From Volutella citrinella (lineage: Eukaryota; Ascomycota; Sordariomycetes; Hypocreales; Nectriaceae), in the NCBI GenBank assembly GCA_034401135.1, contig JAWZSP010000010.1:372001-436000 (forward strand): 64,000 bases of DNA. Direction: 5' to 3'. The first letter of the stretch is position 1, and every line of letters begins with the position of its first letter. Positions 32,374-44,076 of the stretch are shown one piece after another. Under the pieces are notes generated by a model that was not told the DNA's origin, did not search any database, and saw only the letters and a program-made list of their open reading frames with translations. A program made the position numbers and the translations under genes.

Positions 32374-32812
32374 CTAGCTCTCAGACTCGGCCGCAGTTAG
32401 ATCAATTTCCATCTGAACACCTTGAAGGCAGCTTTTCAACTGGTCGAGAGCTATGATGACGCGACTCAACCTATCTGACAGAGTATGGTCAACTCTGGTA
32501 GATGAGCGGTCTCCAGACCTCTGAGGCCAGAAGTCCCGAGAAGCCATTGATGGCTCAGCTGAAGTCTGTGAGTCGAGTTCAGAGTCAGAGTCTGCTACTA
32601 CAAATTGACGATCACTAGATGTCTCTGAGTCTTCATCACTGGAAGAATCATCCCAGTCGCCCTCTATAGAGCTCTCCTCAGACCCATGGTCTACCTCGGT
32701 GGTGATTAGATTAATACTTGATAAGACAACACATGAAACACCCACCTGTGAGCTGAGAGCCCTGGTTCTCATCGTGGATACCACGACCCGACAGTCTAGT
32801 TTGGGGAGACAT
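32374..32812 (-). CDS. Small acidic Ser-rich protein, family member 1
   Basis: Exon 1 is 32,746-32,812 (67 nt, MSPQTRLSGRGIHDENQGSQ...). A 55-nt intron follows (GTGGGT, branch TCTAATC, acceptor GGTAG), then exon 2 at 32,374-32,690, for 127 residues. The frame is kept by G|AC. The middle is very acidic (GDWDDSSSDEDSETSSD). The C-terminus carries a helix, LSDRLSRVIIALDQLKSCLQ then GVQMEIDLT. The same helix closes the protein at 37.8 kb (LSDRVGTALLAVEHLKSCLE then GVRTEVDQL). Both genes have 67-nt first exons, phase-1 introns of 55 nt and an Asp at the junction, so they are paralogues. The function is unknown; an acidic linker plus amphipathic helix suggests protein binding. Confidence 0.65.
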
Positions 32813-33840
32813 AATTTGTAGACGAACTAGAAAAGGTGTGCCCAGGTTAAGTATCAAGGCCTGCCAAATAAATAGCAAATGCTACTTATACAAAAGAACC
32901 CCTGTTGACTGGAAATCTAGTTTCAGACCTTTATTTGTTATGTCTTGCTCTCACTGGCTTTCCGGTCGCGGAGGGCTTTGCCTATCGAAAACGCTTCTTT
33001 CAGCTTCGTTATCCATGATAGCCCATTTTTGCAGTAATAATAAACGTAGAAGCTGGTAAAGGAATATTGTTCAGGGCTCAAAGCGAACTGGTCATTTGCT
33101 AGAGTGCACGTGGTGTGGCACTCAAAGCACCACTACAACCACGCAGCCTTCACTTGCAATGCTGCGCAGAAGGACGGCTTCTTGACGGCACGTCAAAATT
33201 TATCTAGAGTTAGGTAATGCAGTCGGAGAGGGCAGTGTCTGCCCTCATCCTGCATCAACTGTTGGTATAGTATTTCCAATATGTTGGTAGCCTCGTTCTA
33301 GTTAGATTGCCTGCAACCGAAGCCCAACACACTCCAGCCTCCAAAGCAAGAAACTGATATAGACAGGGGCATCCTTTTTCCCTAAAGGGCTGCGACGCAT
33401 AGGGAGCTAGTCCGTACAGTACACTCGTAGGCAGTAGAATGAATGGCCGCAGGCCCGCAGCTGGGCTCAGCATACCCAGGCAAGGCCAGTATGATTGATA
33501 GTCAGATTGAGACTGTCACTTACCCGGCATGGAACTGACCAAGGGCCAATGATCCGAAGTCCAAAAGCCCCTCCTCAAATCCAATGGCCCCGCTGATTCA
33601 TGTCCAAAGGCCCCAACTGTCCCGACAGACATGAGTTCTCCAACACACAGGACGCAAGCCCCTCATTTGCACCCAACGTGACACTGATAGGTCTGCCCAA
33701 CGTCCCGCCCTTGCCAAAAGACGACGCCTAGTATCGAGCCGGTGATGGGCCTGGGGTTGGGCGCGCGGTATTCACCACCAGTCATCAACCTCAACGCCCG
33801 AAGCAAGTATTTCGAACCTAGATCTCGCGCTCCCTCGCAC
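32813..33840. other. Intergenic
   Basis: No gene recognised in about 1 kb. Short frames have no domain or splice support. Coding-like traces of the following relic begin near 33,840. Confidence 0.4.
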
Positions 33841-35338
33841 CTTGCTTCTGCATCATCAATCCTCCACGAGCCTCAATATCGAAGACCTGCGGAAGGTACA
33901 TCCATCCATAGTCAATCTGTTTCGGCTCTTCCTGCCAACATTGCCTACTGACCGCGATAACCAGGATTCCAATGATCCCTCTCGAGAGCTGGATTTGGCA
34001 CTTCTAGACTTCTTTCCTCCACACCGAGCAAACAGGAATTAGATCTAGGGGAAACGGCGATTAGCTGTGTTTCTCCACTAGATGTGACGGTGCTATCGTC
34101 CACGTTGGTTGGGGGAGAAGAGCTGCCGGGGTCACTCGTGGGATGTAATTCACCCTAGTGCCCGTGGTCATTCTTGGACCAAGGAGACAGGTGGCCCCCC
34201 TGCAGCCATGAACTTGACCCGTGCCAGCAAACTTAGCGAGGCTTGATTGGAGACTGCCAGGTAATGCGGAGTGGTGCGGTTACATATCACATCTAGTTCC
34301 GTCAAAGACCTCGAAGAAGCAAGGGCTAGGAGCCTCCCAGTCACAGAGCCTTCTCTCTTCTGGGTTATATGCCGTACCACCGCAGGTTGATGTGGGCTCC
34401 GAGGAGGAAACAAGGTTGAATATAAATTGCTCATCACACCCACGACCCGACTGCGAGAATCTCTCACTCCAATGCGCATCAGTTTTGGAATCTATTGATC
34501 AACCGTCTCCTGTCAACTCAATCTCGACTCTCAACATTCTTGGTTGATCATGGGCCCCCAGCTTGTCACTTCCCGGGGCTTCTCCCGCAGTACCCTATCA
34601 TCTACACCCTGCTTAACTTCATGTTGCAGAATGACATTGAATACGCCACGTCGGCATTTGGCAAGCGATATTCCAAGCCGAGTTCGAGCCTGCGGATGGG
34701 TACATCGCCGTCTGTGAGTTCTCACCGGACGGCGGCAGGTCCAAAGTCGACATTATCCCCATTGCCCTTGACCCCAAGCCCTATCCGCTTCCCTACCTCA
34801 AGCATTTGTCGAGATCAAGCGCAAGGGGAGTAGCCAAGAGGAGGTGGTGAGGCAGGCTGCTCAACGGGCCAGAGATGCAATCGCCAAGTGCAATTTGGCC
34901 TATCTTCCGGTGCTTGCGGTCCATCGAGACAAGTTTCGCGCCCTGTATGTTGCTATCTCAGGCCCGCAACCTTTCTTCGTTGATGCCAATGAGTGGATCT
35001 CGATTTTATCCGACAACGGAAAATTCCTGTACGACTGGTTTGACGCAATCAAAGAGCCGGCTGATCTGTCTTATTTTCGCCACACTACTCAAAGCCAAGA
35101 TCCATCTCAAAGCTAGCAGCTATTCTAAGAGGAGGAGAGCGGCGACGAGGATGAAGGGGATGACTGGAGGGTGAAAATCAAAACCGAGAAACACAGGATT
35201 CTCCCAGACAAATACTACTCCCGGGATAAAAATGGTCAGCTCATAATGACGAAGCGCGGCGACTGGGCAAGGAAGCGTCATGGGAGGTATCAATACTTGT
35301 GGATAGAATACTGGTGCAAGAGGCCGCCACCTCGCTGA
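33840..35338 (+). pseudogene. Decayed gene with Gln-type stops and a frameshift
   Basis: The 3' half is clearly protein-like: AIFQAEFEPADGYIAVCEFS, then KVDIIPIALDPKPYPLPYLK, a one-base frame change near 34,800, AFVEIKRKGSSQEEVVRQAA, then KCNLAYLPVLAVHRDKFRAL and WISILSDNGKFLYDWFDAIK. The frame then meets TAG (35,114) and TAA (35,126) in the context SQS-stop-QLF-stop-EEESGDEDEGDD. It stays open to TGA at 35,338 through KTEKHRILPDKYYSRDKNGQ. Both stops differ from Gln codons by one C-to-T change. The block VEIKRKG... with E-I-K recalls the nuclease-fold E-x-K signature, but no family is assigned. Fragments at 33,840-34,040 (LNIEDLRKVHPSIVNLFRLF) may be the same gene's 5' part. Confidence 0.5.
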
Positions 35339-35495
35339 GCCGTCTGCGTCTAGGACCGTCCCGTCCTCTCATGCATGATGTACCCATGCAAATAGCCATC
35401 CCCTCATCTTATTGGGTGCTTATGTAACCGCATGTCTCACTTTACCCCTCCTCACGTATATCTCAGAAACAGTTTTGAACTTGACCACAGCAAGA

Positions 35496-37435
35496 ATGTC
35501 GCACTCGATGCCCTTCCTTGAAGTTCGGCCCTGGTGCGGCCTTTGCAGCTTTCTGTTTGATGATGATGATACTGTTATAATCTGTGGGGAGCCTCTGCGA
35601 ATCTTCGCCATCATGGCGCTAACAGTCCCAGTCGATCCGTCCGCTCCTAGCTCAAGATCCAAATCATTGACGTACAAGCACACAGGCCTAGAAGATTCTG
35701 ATTATGCCCGTCGATACAGGAATGCGCGCTGTTACTTGGTTTCGTACGCCGATCCAACATCAGCAACACATGTCATGGCGTCGGAGCTCCACTTCGGCTG
35801 CCACGAAACATGCGTACAGATTGCTGACAATGGTTCGAATATACTATCAAAGAGGTTAGCGATAGCAGCTTGCGACTACGTTCCTGCGGTTCAGGAGTTC
35901 GACTCATGCCGCTCGTGGGCCCGGATGAAGTTGTCCCAGGCCTGCGGCCTACACTCGGACATTTTGCTCCACATGGATCGCCAGATCGACCAGCATTTCT
36001 TTCGTGCGATTTCCTTGGCTTGTCTTCCTCAAGCACTGCAATTCTCAGATGAATCCTGTTCGCAGAAGCTTACCAAGGTTCGTGACAACATTTGGGTCCA
36101 ATTCGTCACCTTTCAAGGCAAAGCCTACATCTCCTCACTGTCGAACACCGAACCCAAGGAACGGACATCAACAATGCTGCTTCAACGGCCAAGCGAATTC
36201 GACATACTCTACATGGCAAGGGATCATCTGGGCATTAGGAGACTCTTATTTGGAAATTCTGCTAAAGAGCAACAGTTTCCCAGGGATCCAGATCATTGGT
36301 GGAAGACCCTGCGGATATCAGAGCACGCATCACTCATAAGCTGTGGAGATGTCAGTGCGATTCCCTAAGCAAGGCGCGTAGGTTAATAGGCTGGCAGGGT
36401 TTTAAGCTGCGCGACTTGACATGCAGCAACGATGAGATACCAACGTCAAATACACTTTGGGCTATTCCCAACCCCCTGACGAAGCCCTTACGTATTGTCA
36501 CACTTGATATCGTTGCATCAGCACCTCGGATGAACCTATTCAAATGGAATCACCCCGGCATCACCGCATATTCCGCGCTCTACCATGGAAAAATTATTTC
36601 TATCCGCGCTCACCGCCATGACGGGACAACTGGAGAGCCTGAAAACGACTGGGCGATTGGGGGAGTATGGCTCTTTCTGCCTATGGACAAGGGCGAGTTA
36701 ATTTCCGAAATATGGTCCCGCAAGATTGCGTCCTGTAATGTCGGTCTGGTAGTGAGTTAGCCAGTGGCAGGCAGTGACGCTTTGACTGAGCAAAGACAGA
36801 TGAAGACGACGAACGGTCGCAGTTGGTCACTTGGACCAGAGCACCCCGGGGTTCGACGGCTCGATGGCTGGGCTCTCCTGGATCTCCCGACAACGCATTC
36901 GTGCCGTTGTTTCTTCGAGGAATCGTCATCTGGGGTTGGGCAGATTGCATTTGAAAGCCCGGAGCCTCCAAAGAGCCACGCGAGTCCGCCAATCCCCCAG
37001 CTGCTATCTCCATACCCCCAAACACACCCTTACTCGCCATTATTTTACTCGTCCGCACCACTCTCTAGTGTGACAGCACTGGAGGCATGTAGGAAATCAT
37101 TCAAAAGCCCAACAATGATCGTTGGAGTCGACCGCATTGTGAATGCCGTGGTTGGGCTCCTCCTGCACTACGAGGATGGCCAGAGGAGGAGTCTGGGCGA
37201 GATTCGCCCCCAGCACCTTGAACCTCCCGTAAGCACCAAGGCATCGTCAGGGGCTATACTGCAGTTGAACGTTTCGAACGGAAGGGTTGTTGACCTTAGA
37301 CTGTGCCCCGCGGGCGAAGGAGATGAGGGATGGATTGCAGTGCCGTGGTCTGGGAGTTTGAGCTGGTGGTTCTCGTCCAGAGCGTGCTACGTGAAGCACG
37401 AGACTGGCAACCCGGCGGATCAGGATGAAGCGTAG
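35496..37435 (+). CDS. 614-residue fungal hypothetical protein, three exons
   Basis: Exons 35,496-36,350, 36,398-36,751 and 36,800-37,435 are separated by introns of 47 nt (GTCAGT to GGCAG) and 48 nt (GTGAGT, branch TTTGACTG, ACAG). All junctions are phase 0. The introns remove an apparent frame change and an in-frame TAG, so the locus only looks broken if unspliced. The start MSHSMPFLEVRPWCGLCSFL places a Cys-rich motif first, followed by LHFGCHETCVQIAD. The middle and C-terminal parts have beta-rich repeats (WKTLRISEHASLISCGD|GFKLRDL; NVGLV|MKTTNGRSWSLGP; VVGLLLHYEDGQRRSLGEIR). I recognise the overall pattern from uncharacterised fungal proteins, but no function is known to me. The C-terminal part may be propeller- or lectin-like. 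Confidence 0.7.
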
Positions 37436-37754
37436 TAGGAATCCGGGTAGAGATGGCCAAGCCGCCGAAAAGCCCAAGACTTGGAGGAGAGTTCTCCCTT
37501 AGAAAAGTTACCTACTGAAGGCGCACAGTATTAAGATAGAGAAAGTGGGACATGGTGTGCGAAGAGGAAAAGGAGGAGGGGGCGAAGGATCCCACTAGGC
37601 GAACCTGCGTTCTGGGGCGCGTAGAACAGGCAGATCTTGGGTGGCAGCCAACACAAGATCCAACGCAACAACGCCACGCAAATCTATTTGTAGGGTAATG
37701 TAATTTACTAGTCATTTTCATACTATATCGTGTATATATTGTAATTGCCGCTGG
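37436..37754. other. Convergent intergenic spacer
   Basis: Shared 3' flank between the three-exon gene (+) and the acidic family member 2 (-). No gene seen. Confidence 0.5.
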
Positions 37755-38304
37755 TCAATTCAGTTGATCAACTTCCGTTCTAACGCCCTCAAGGCAACTC
37801 TTCAAGTGTTCCACGGCCAATAGTGCAGTTCCAACTCGGTCAGAAAGCGAGACCTTGCGATGTGGAACTGAACTTGTCGCCGCGCGGCCTAGACGAGAAC
37901 AAGGAGAGGAAGCGCCTCGTTCATAGCCCGAACTGATAATGCAGCGAGACTTTCCGCGTTGCCGGGTCTTCACAATTCGACATGGGCTCAAATTCGTCTG
38001 GTTCAATGAATTCACTGGTGTTCTCAAGTAGGGCGTTGTGGGTTGCTCCACGACGTCGTTTGTGACAATGTTGGTGGCAAGATCAGGACCACCGACACTT
38101 GAGCTTGTAGCTGCTTCATGGCAACGCCCGTCGTCATCGTCACTGAAAGAGCCATCGAATTCTCGTTCCTTAGAATCATCATCTAAATGGTGGCTGTTAG
38201 GCTTTGCTCCAGCAAACCTAGGACTGAGCACTCCCACCGGGTATTTGGTAGTCTATTGCCGTGCTATGGGCATGGGCATGACGATTTGAAGAATATGAAC
38301 TCAT
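37755..38304 (-). CDS. Small acidic Ser-rich protein, family member 2
   Basis: Exon 1 is 38,238-38,304 (67 nt, starting MSSYSSNRHAHAHSTAIDYQ). The 55-nt intron is 38,183-38,237 (GTGGGA, branch CCTAAC, TTTAG), and exon 2 is 37,755-38,182, giving 164 residues with the frame kept by G|AT. An acidic segment (DDDSKEREFDGSFSDDDDG) follows the junction, then a basic Ser/Arg linker (RIVKTRQRGKSRCIISSGY), then the helix VSLSDRVGTALLAVEHLKSC, LEGVRTEVDQLN. The closing helix, intron position, intron phase and exon-1 length all match the gene at 32.4 kb. The linker is longer and more basic here. The function is unknown. Confidence 0.65.
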
Positions 38305-38756
38305 TTCTGGAGTGTTTCAACAAGGCGTAAAGTGAGTCTTCGACTTATGGCACACAGTGTGTAGGTTGAGGAGAGACGAACCGTTTAAGTAGAAGGCTTA
38401 GGACCGGGATCTCATCTATAGCAGAGAGTGACAAATAAAGTCAACGGACGTACCTTTTGAGTTATTTTGATAGATGATACTTCTCATACAAGCCAGTATT
38501 GGTTCAGAAGCGATGTGGTGGCAGCGGTCCATCAGCAACGGCCAATTTCGTCGCTAGAGGCTGCTGATGTTGCACAGCCGCGTCCGTGTCACTTTAATCG
38601 CCTGCGTAAACAAAGCCAAAACTGACTTAGTATCCATGAACTGGGTGTGGCTAGGGCTGTAATGTAGACGAGTGGCGCATAAGACATGTTGGCCACTCGT
38701 GTGGTAGTTGAACTAACTCCCCGTTAGCAGCTCCTGGATCTCATTGAAGCTTCCTG
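38305..38756. other. Divergent promoter region
   Basis: Between acidic family member 2 (-) and the 2EXR gene (+); no other gene seen. Confidence 0.45.
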
Positions 38757-39587
38757 ATGGCTTCTTGTGATGTGTTTGATAATGATGACGCATGCAAATA
38801 TGAAAACGTGGATCAAGGGCATCCAGAGCCGACAGTCAATGCAAGGGGCGTTGAGAACAGCGATTCTTGCTTCATGCGATTTGGCTACCTTCCAGCGGAA
38901 ATTCGACGAATGATCTGGAGATTGGCATTTGACGATGTAGACCCGGCCGTTGCTGTTTGCACATCTCTGGCAGGCCGTTGCCGAGCTACAGTCAAGCAAC
39001 GCCACACACGAAGCAGTCGTTTGCCCTACGTAGCACTATCTTGTCGAGAATGCAGGCAGGAGTGGTACCGGTCTACAAGGTCATGTAAATCTCCAGATGG
39101 GCTTCCTGAACAGATATTTGTCCCTCGGACAGTTTTCCTTCTCCCTGCGGCCTCGGTTATCAAATGTCAACCACGAGGTCTCGGTCTTCATCTAGCACAC
39201 GTCGCTGTCGATATAGCTGACAGTCCCGACGTGTTTTTGGTCTTTGAAGCACTTGCCCGCCTACCCAGCTTGAAGACCATCATCATCATCATACCGTCGG
39301 TTATTGTGGAAGAGACACGGTTTGGAGATTGGCAGCAAGAACTAAAGGAAAGCACTCTCGCATTCCAACGAATCAGTGCACTTGTGGATAATCCATCGCC
39401 AGATGGTGAGTGGCACGAAGGGACCTCTGTTGGATGGCTACTTCGTCATTACCTAGACGGTGCGAAGGTGAAGGAGTTTTACCAGCGTCACGACAGCCCA
39501 CTGGTCAAAGCTCTCGTCGACCCGGCGAGAGAATATACTGCAAGTGAAGAGGGCGGAAAAGCTTGGCCCTTGATGTTGTATTTATAA
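38757..39587 (+). CDS. 2EXR-domain protein
   Basis: 276 residues, ATG at 38,757. Residues ~38-60 read FMRFGYLPAEIRRMIWRLAF, the start of the fungal 2EXR domain (F-x-x-L-P-x-E-I-R-x-x-I-W), an F-box-like fold found in very many lineage-expanded ascomycete proteins. The rest of the domain continues through LPYVALSCRECRQEWYRST, FVPRTVFLLPAA, LAHVAVDIADSPDVFLVFEA and LPSLKTIIIIIPS, which is the usual order. The C-terminal 60 residues are helical and close to the family norm. 2EXR proteins have no established biochemical activity; an adaptor role by analogy to F-box proteins is an inference. The gene is complete and single-exon. Confidence 0.75.
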   Translation: MASCDVFDNDDACKYENVDQGHPEPTVNARGVENSDSCFMRFGYLPAEIRRMIWRLAFDDVDPAVAVCTSLAGRCRATVKQRHTRSSRLPYVALSCRECRQEWYRSTRSCKSPDGLPEQIFVPRTVFLLPAASVIKCQPRGLGLHLAHVAVDIADSPDVFLVFEALARLPSLKTIIIIIPSVIVEETRFGDWQQELKESTLAFQRISALVDNPSPDGEWHEGTSVGWLLRHYLDGAKVKEFYQRHDSPLVKALVDPAREYTASEEGGKAWPLMLYL

Positions 39588-40197
39588 ATTTACTAAGCCT
39601 CAGAGTCGTGCTATCCCGACAACTCGTTTTTACTACCTGCATAGATTACCTACCCCTGTGCTACATCTGCATCTGATCTACTTACAGACTGCGCAAGAGA
39701 GCATTCACGAGAGCCTATGAAAGCCCGGTACCGGATTAATGGTTTTACAGACATTGTCACGTGAGCAAAAATATCTCGCGCATTTCATCAAACCCCCCCT
39801 TTTCATCAAAAAATCCCGCGAAGTCGGGCGAGCGTCATGGACGAAGGGCGAAGCCGTTAGCCCAAGAGCTAGTAGGAAGTGTAAAGCCTCGCGCGTACAC
39901 TCTTCCCTTTGAAGAGTAGAGTCTAAGAGTGCCACCGACCAGTGAGTTCCACGAGTCAGTCCATCACAGCGAGCCCTGCCCGGAAAATGAGGCTACGCGC
40001 TCAGCAATTCGCAGACGTCGGGATGGCACGGCTCAAGCCCAATTGTCATGCAAACTAGCCCATGCCATTCTGTTATGAATCAAGTACCAAAATAGAAATA
40101 CTCTAAGCGCTATCAAACTGTCATTCGGTCGTCCAGTATTCCACACCCCCTCCTCGTTCTCTGCTTGCTTGGCTGTAATCTGGAGGAAGCCAGCCTT
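39588..40197. other. Convergent intergenic region
   Basis: No gene seen. A short minus-strand open stretch near 39,705-39,935 has no recognisable domain. Confidence 0.4.
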
Positions 40198-41557
40198 TCA
40201 TCTCCGGGCTCCGAAAGGCAGGAAAGCCGACAGATAACCCGACTGCTGAGCCTGGGGTCTTGTGTCCAGGGGCGCGTCCCGTTTCTTTTGAGTCAGCGTC
40301 TCCAGTGATCGCACCATAGCAGTATAAATTTTGTCTGCCATGAAACTCTGGGTGAACGGAGCTGTCTTTGGCGGGCCAAATTGCGGTGATACGTCGTCAT
40401 TCGCTGTCCCAGATGCGTTTTGGTGTGGTTGAATGACAGGCGCCGAATGTGCGGGCACATTATTGTTTGCATGATGCGACGTCGGATTGGACGTCAGACT
40501 AGTCTTCTGCCCGAAATCTGGCATGCAGACGTTGGCTTCACGGCTGTTACCGGAGCATTCATCGGTCGTAGCGGCGGTGGCCGCTCGCGTTGTCCATGGC
40601 GCCCCTGGGCTTCCAGTATCGAAGGAATACTGATGCTCGCCCAGGTCACCTACTGCATCCATCTCAAACCCAAGATCCATACCCAAATTCAAACCAGAGA
40701 AAAGGGCCAAGTCGAATTCTTCAAGTCCCTGGCCCATCTCCACATCGGTGCCAATGGGCATGACTCCCCCGAAGTTGCCAGCAGCTATATCGTCGATCGT
40801 TGGGATAGGGGTTGGTGCAGTGCCGTTTCCAGGCGCCTCACAGGGCTCTCCGTCCGCGTCTTGGTCGCCAGCCAGAGCAGCAATGCCTTGCTCATGCGCG
40901 TCATTTGTGGCTAGGGGGGCATCGGCTTCGTCGTCTGCTGCACCCTGCACCACCCCTTCATGACCCTGCTCAGGTGGCTCGGTCGGGCGAGGAACCGGAC
41001 TACTAGGCACTTCATAGATATCGGGCTCATTGAATCCCGAGTCACTCCCTGCCACGTTGATCTGCGGAAGTGCCGGGGAGACGTGTAATTCTGGTTGTGT
41101 AGATGGTCGTAGTCTCCGGCGCAGTCTTGGGTCCGCAGATTGCCTCTGTACTCTGTGCGGCCCATGTGTGTATGCTCGCTTCCTCTCCTTTGCCCGGTGT
41201 TCGAGTAACTCGCCATCGCGTGCGACCTGACTGTCAAGCATATTTTGTACCTACATCGCCACCAGCGTTGTCAGCAGCGACTCAAGGAATACAGCGGGTT
41301 GGACAAACAAGTTTGGCTACATCTGGCATGGGTTCACCAGCCGGAAGATACACTGAACCATCATGGAAACCATGGGTCTTGTTGAAGAAAAGACAAACTG
41401 AGAAAGTACTGAAATCTTTCCCGAATTTGAGGTTTCGCTTTATCGCCGTTGTTCCTCTCTTCCGGATCCCTTGGTTGACGTCCAATGGTCTTGGCAGGTC
41501 TGGACGGCGCGTCTTTTGAGAAGGCGCCTTTCGACGAGACTCTCTGGTTCTCATCAT
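40198..41557 (-). CDS. MADS-like nuclear protein with acidic C-terminus, two exons
   Basis: Exon 1 is 41,309-41,557 and exon 2 is 40,198-41,250, with a 58-nt intron (GTTTGT, branch GCTGAC, GATGTAG), phase 0, for 433 residues. The N-terminus (MMRTRESRRKAPSQKTRRPD) is basic. Residues ~30-80 (IRKRGTTAIKRNLKFGKDFS, then FSVCLFFNKTHGFHDGSVYL) resemble the short divergent MADS-box segments of some fungal proteins: K-R-x-x-T-x-x-K-x-x-x-x-F followed by two strands. This is a tentative match. The rest is Pro/Ala/Asp-rich and disordered, with an acidic hydrophobic patch (EEFDLALFSGLNLGMDLGFE) typical of activation domains. A transcriptional role is inferred. The splice model is better supported than the family call. 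Confidence 0.5.
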
Positions 41558-44076
41558 GCGTTATTGTGCCGAAATGAGTTGGCGACACATCTTTCCCACC
41601 GAAAACGAGGAATCCTGCCACCTAAATTCCATCTCTGGCCGTGGATTGGCCTGAAACATGCCATCTTCGACTGTTTTCGGACACTGCCTTGCCATGCGGC
41701 CAGAATTGGACGCTGCTTCGCTTCGGAACGACCGGGCAGAAAATGCACGGGCAAGGCCACCACTGGCGAATATCTCTCGTTCTTCCTTGTAATTTCAATT
41801 TTTTCGTCGTTACCAGACTGTCGGGTCGTTTTTGAGGTCGAGATAGGCCGAGAGTTGGGATGGTGGATGTGGAGGAGTTGAGCGAACATTTAGAGCCAAC
41901 ACACCTGAACGCTGTCCTCAGCTGCCAGGGTGAAAGGTCGGCCGCCGGCTTCTGTTGATGAGAAAAAGTGCCTGTATACGGACTAGTCTGAGTGCCGACT
42001 AGGCCGTGCATCGCTCTAGTCTAAGGCTTAGCTGATGGACAACGTTCTCTAGTGTAGTGTGAGATGTCATTCAAGGCCAACTTAGTGAACTCCTGTGTCA
42101 GACCAAGCCTGCCTGCACCAGTCAGTGCAGCCCCCATCCTGTGATACGTCGCTATTTCTGCTCGTAGTTATTCTACTCAGAAAATATTGCGGGCGTTTCC
42201 ATTATACGAATTTGGGTCTACATGGGACGAAGTCACCATCAGCGCTCATCGGCATTGTCAACGTTGTGGGGCGAGATTGGCGAGGTACTTCTCATTATCT
42301 AGCACGTCATCGCGCTAAAAATTTGGGGAATTCTTGGTTATTGCGGAGCCACTGTGATTCCAAATCCTAAACGACGATGGAGCCCTTTGAGCGTGTCTGC
42401 CTGGTCCGATTTGGCGCGCAGATTGCCAGGTCCTGCACAACATGCATCGGCAGTCAGAGCCGTCCAGTTGAGACGAAATTGGCGCATCACTTCGTTCACC
42501 CTTGTAGCTCACAACCAACCATTCTCAGCTCGGAGGGGTGTTGAACCAACATGTGGCGATGTCGCCCCACCACCACCTTGCCAAGCTTGCCAAGCCTGCC
42601 CCCCAACCCCCGAGCCTAACTTGCCTGTCACTATTGACTAGCGTATCAAGCGGAGAGAGACAGTTTAGTGGCATCGCCGTGTGGATTGTAGTGACGGATG
42701 GGTTGTAGTAGCGATTCTTCAGCTCGAAGCTACTGTGCAAGGTTAACCCTCTACGGTTAAGGCAGTTCGATTTGGGCTCGGGGAAGATATCCCGCGCGCC
42801 TTCCAACTCAGCACACCACTGCCCAATGCAGATGTAGTTAGATAGGCGGATGTTGGCCAAGCAAGCCAAGCTAAGTCATGAACTACCAGTACTCAGTACT
42901 ACTGTACGCTCCTCCCAGTGGAGCCATGGAGCGCGCCCTCTTCCGATTTGCCAACGCAGGATCATCGTGTTTCATTTTCCGGGGGTCTAATTGGAGCAAG
43001 CCCGATCCCACCGGATCGGCAATCTCCGAGATTTTCGCTTTTGGTGAAGTCCCGGGCCATGGCTATCATAAATCGAACCATAAGTGGATGACGTCTACGG
43101 CGTAATGAGGATTAGTCCCAGTTCCTGAGCTAATTTGGTTTCATGCTGTGCAGAGAGATCGCACACTGACCTGCATGCATGAACTGCGGGTCATGTGAAT
43201 CAATCCTGCGGGGGGAGGTGGCTTGCATTACTACCAGTAGCCTTATCTCTTGGCCGAAAATGGACGGAGCGGCAGTTGTATACGGGGATGCCACACTTTT
43301 TCGGCCCCATTTGGCTCGCGCCGTGGCACTTGGTTCAACGGTCCTCACTCCTCGGCCGACTGTCAACGGTGTTTGACCACCAAGTGGGCCAAGTGGGCAC
43401 TTGCTTGTATGCACAGACAATGGTCTTCACATTCAAGAACTGCCGTTTGGCACTTCCAATCACTCGCTAAACCAAATTTGACCGTTAGCGACGAACAGTT
43501 CCTCAGGGCCGAAATGTGCCGTTGGCCAGACCGTATCCTCTATGGGGCATCTGTGGATTCATTTACGACCAATTTGTCAGTCACCGTCTGAAAACTGCCT
43601 AAGCTAATGCCTGCACGACTCTGTCGGTCGTTCATGGTTCTTAGCCTGTAAGAGCGAGTCCGGTTACTTCAATCGGAACACACAATAAGAAACATACCGT
43701 AGAGTCACTTGAGGCGACTTATTCGCTACTCCAACAGTACCGTGGAATTCTTCCTCGAACTCCAAGTTAAAAGAACGTGAAATGCTATCTCCCGAGGTAA
43801 TAGGTAGATGGCTGATGCTCGTACTGATCTTACCGGGTTCGCTCTGACCCTTCCTTGCTGGAGATTTTGTTGGACGCGAGCATCTTTAGTCGCATTAGGG
43901 TGAACCAAACTGTCGGAATCGGCCAGAAAATATAAATCAAAACGCGGCTGTAGCACCCAGAGGGAGGACCAGTGCTTCCTCAATGCCCGTTCCACTCACC
44001 TCCCACTCAGTATTTTTCTCATCACATTTTTCTTGGCCTCTGTGGTACGAGTATAGCCCGCGGTGAACAACCCGCC
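41558..44076. other. Long intergenic region without a gene
   Basis: About 2.5 kb between the MADS-like gene (-) and the microexon gene (+), which are divergently transcribed. Many short overlapping frames exist on both strands but none has an ATG-led domain or consistent splicing. It probably holds both promoters and old non-coding DNA. Confidence 0.4.

Noticed and set aside
36296..36764. Calling the 35.5-37.4 kb locus a pseudogene because of a frame change and TAG
   Set aside because: Two canonical introns remove both defects in phase and join family-like motifs.
41558..44076. Possible LTR retrotransposon in the long intergenic gap
   Set aside because: No paired terminal repeats, primer-binding site, or gag/pol motifs could be seen.
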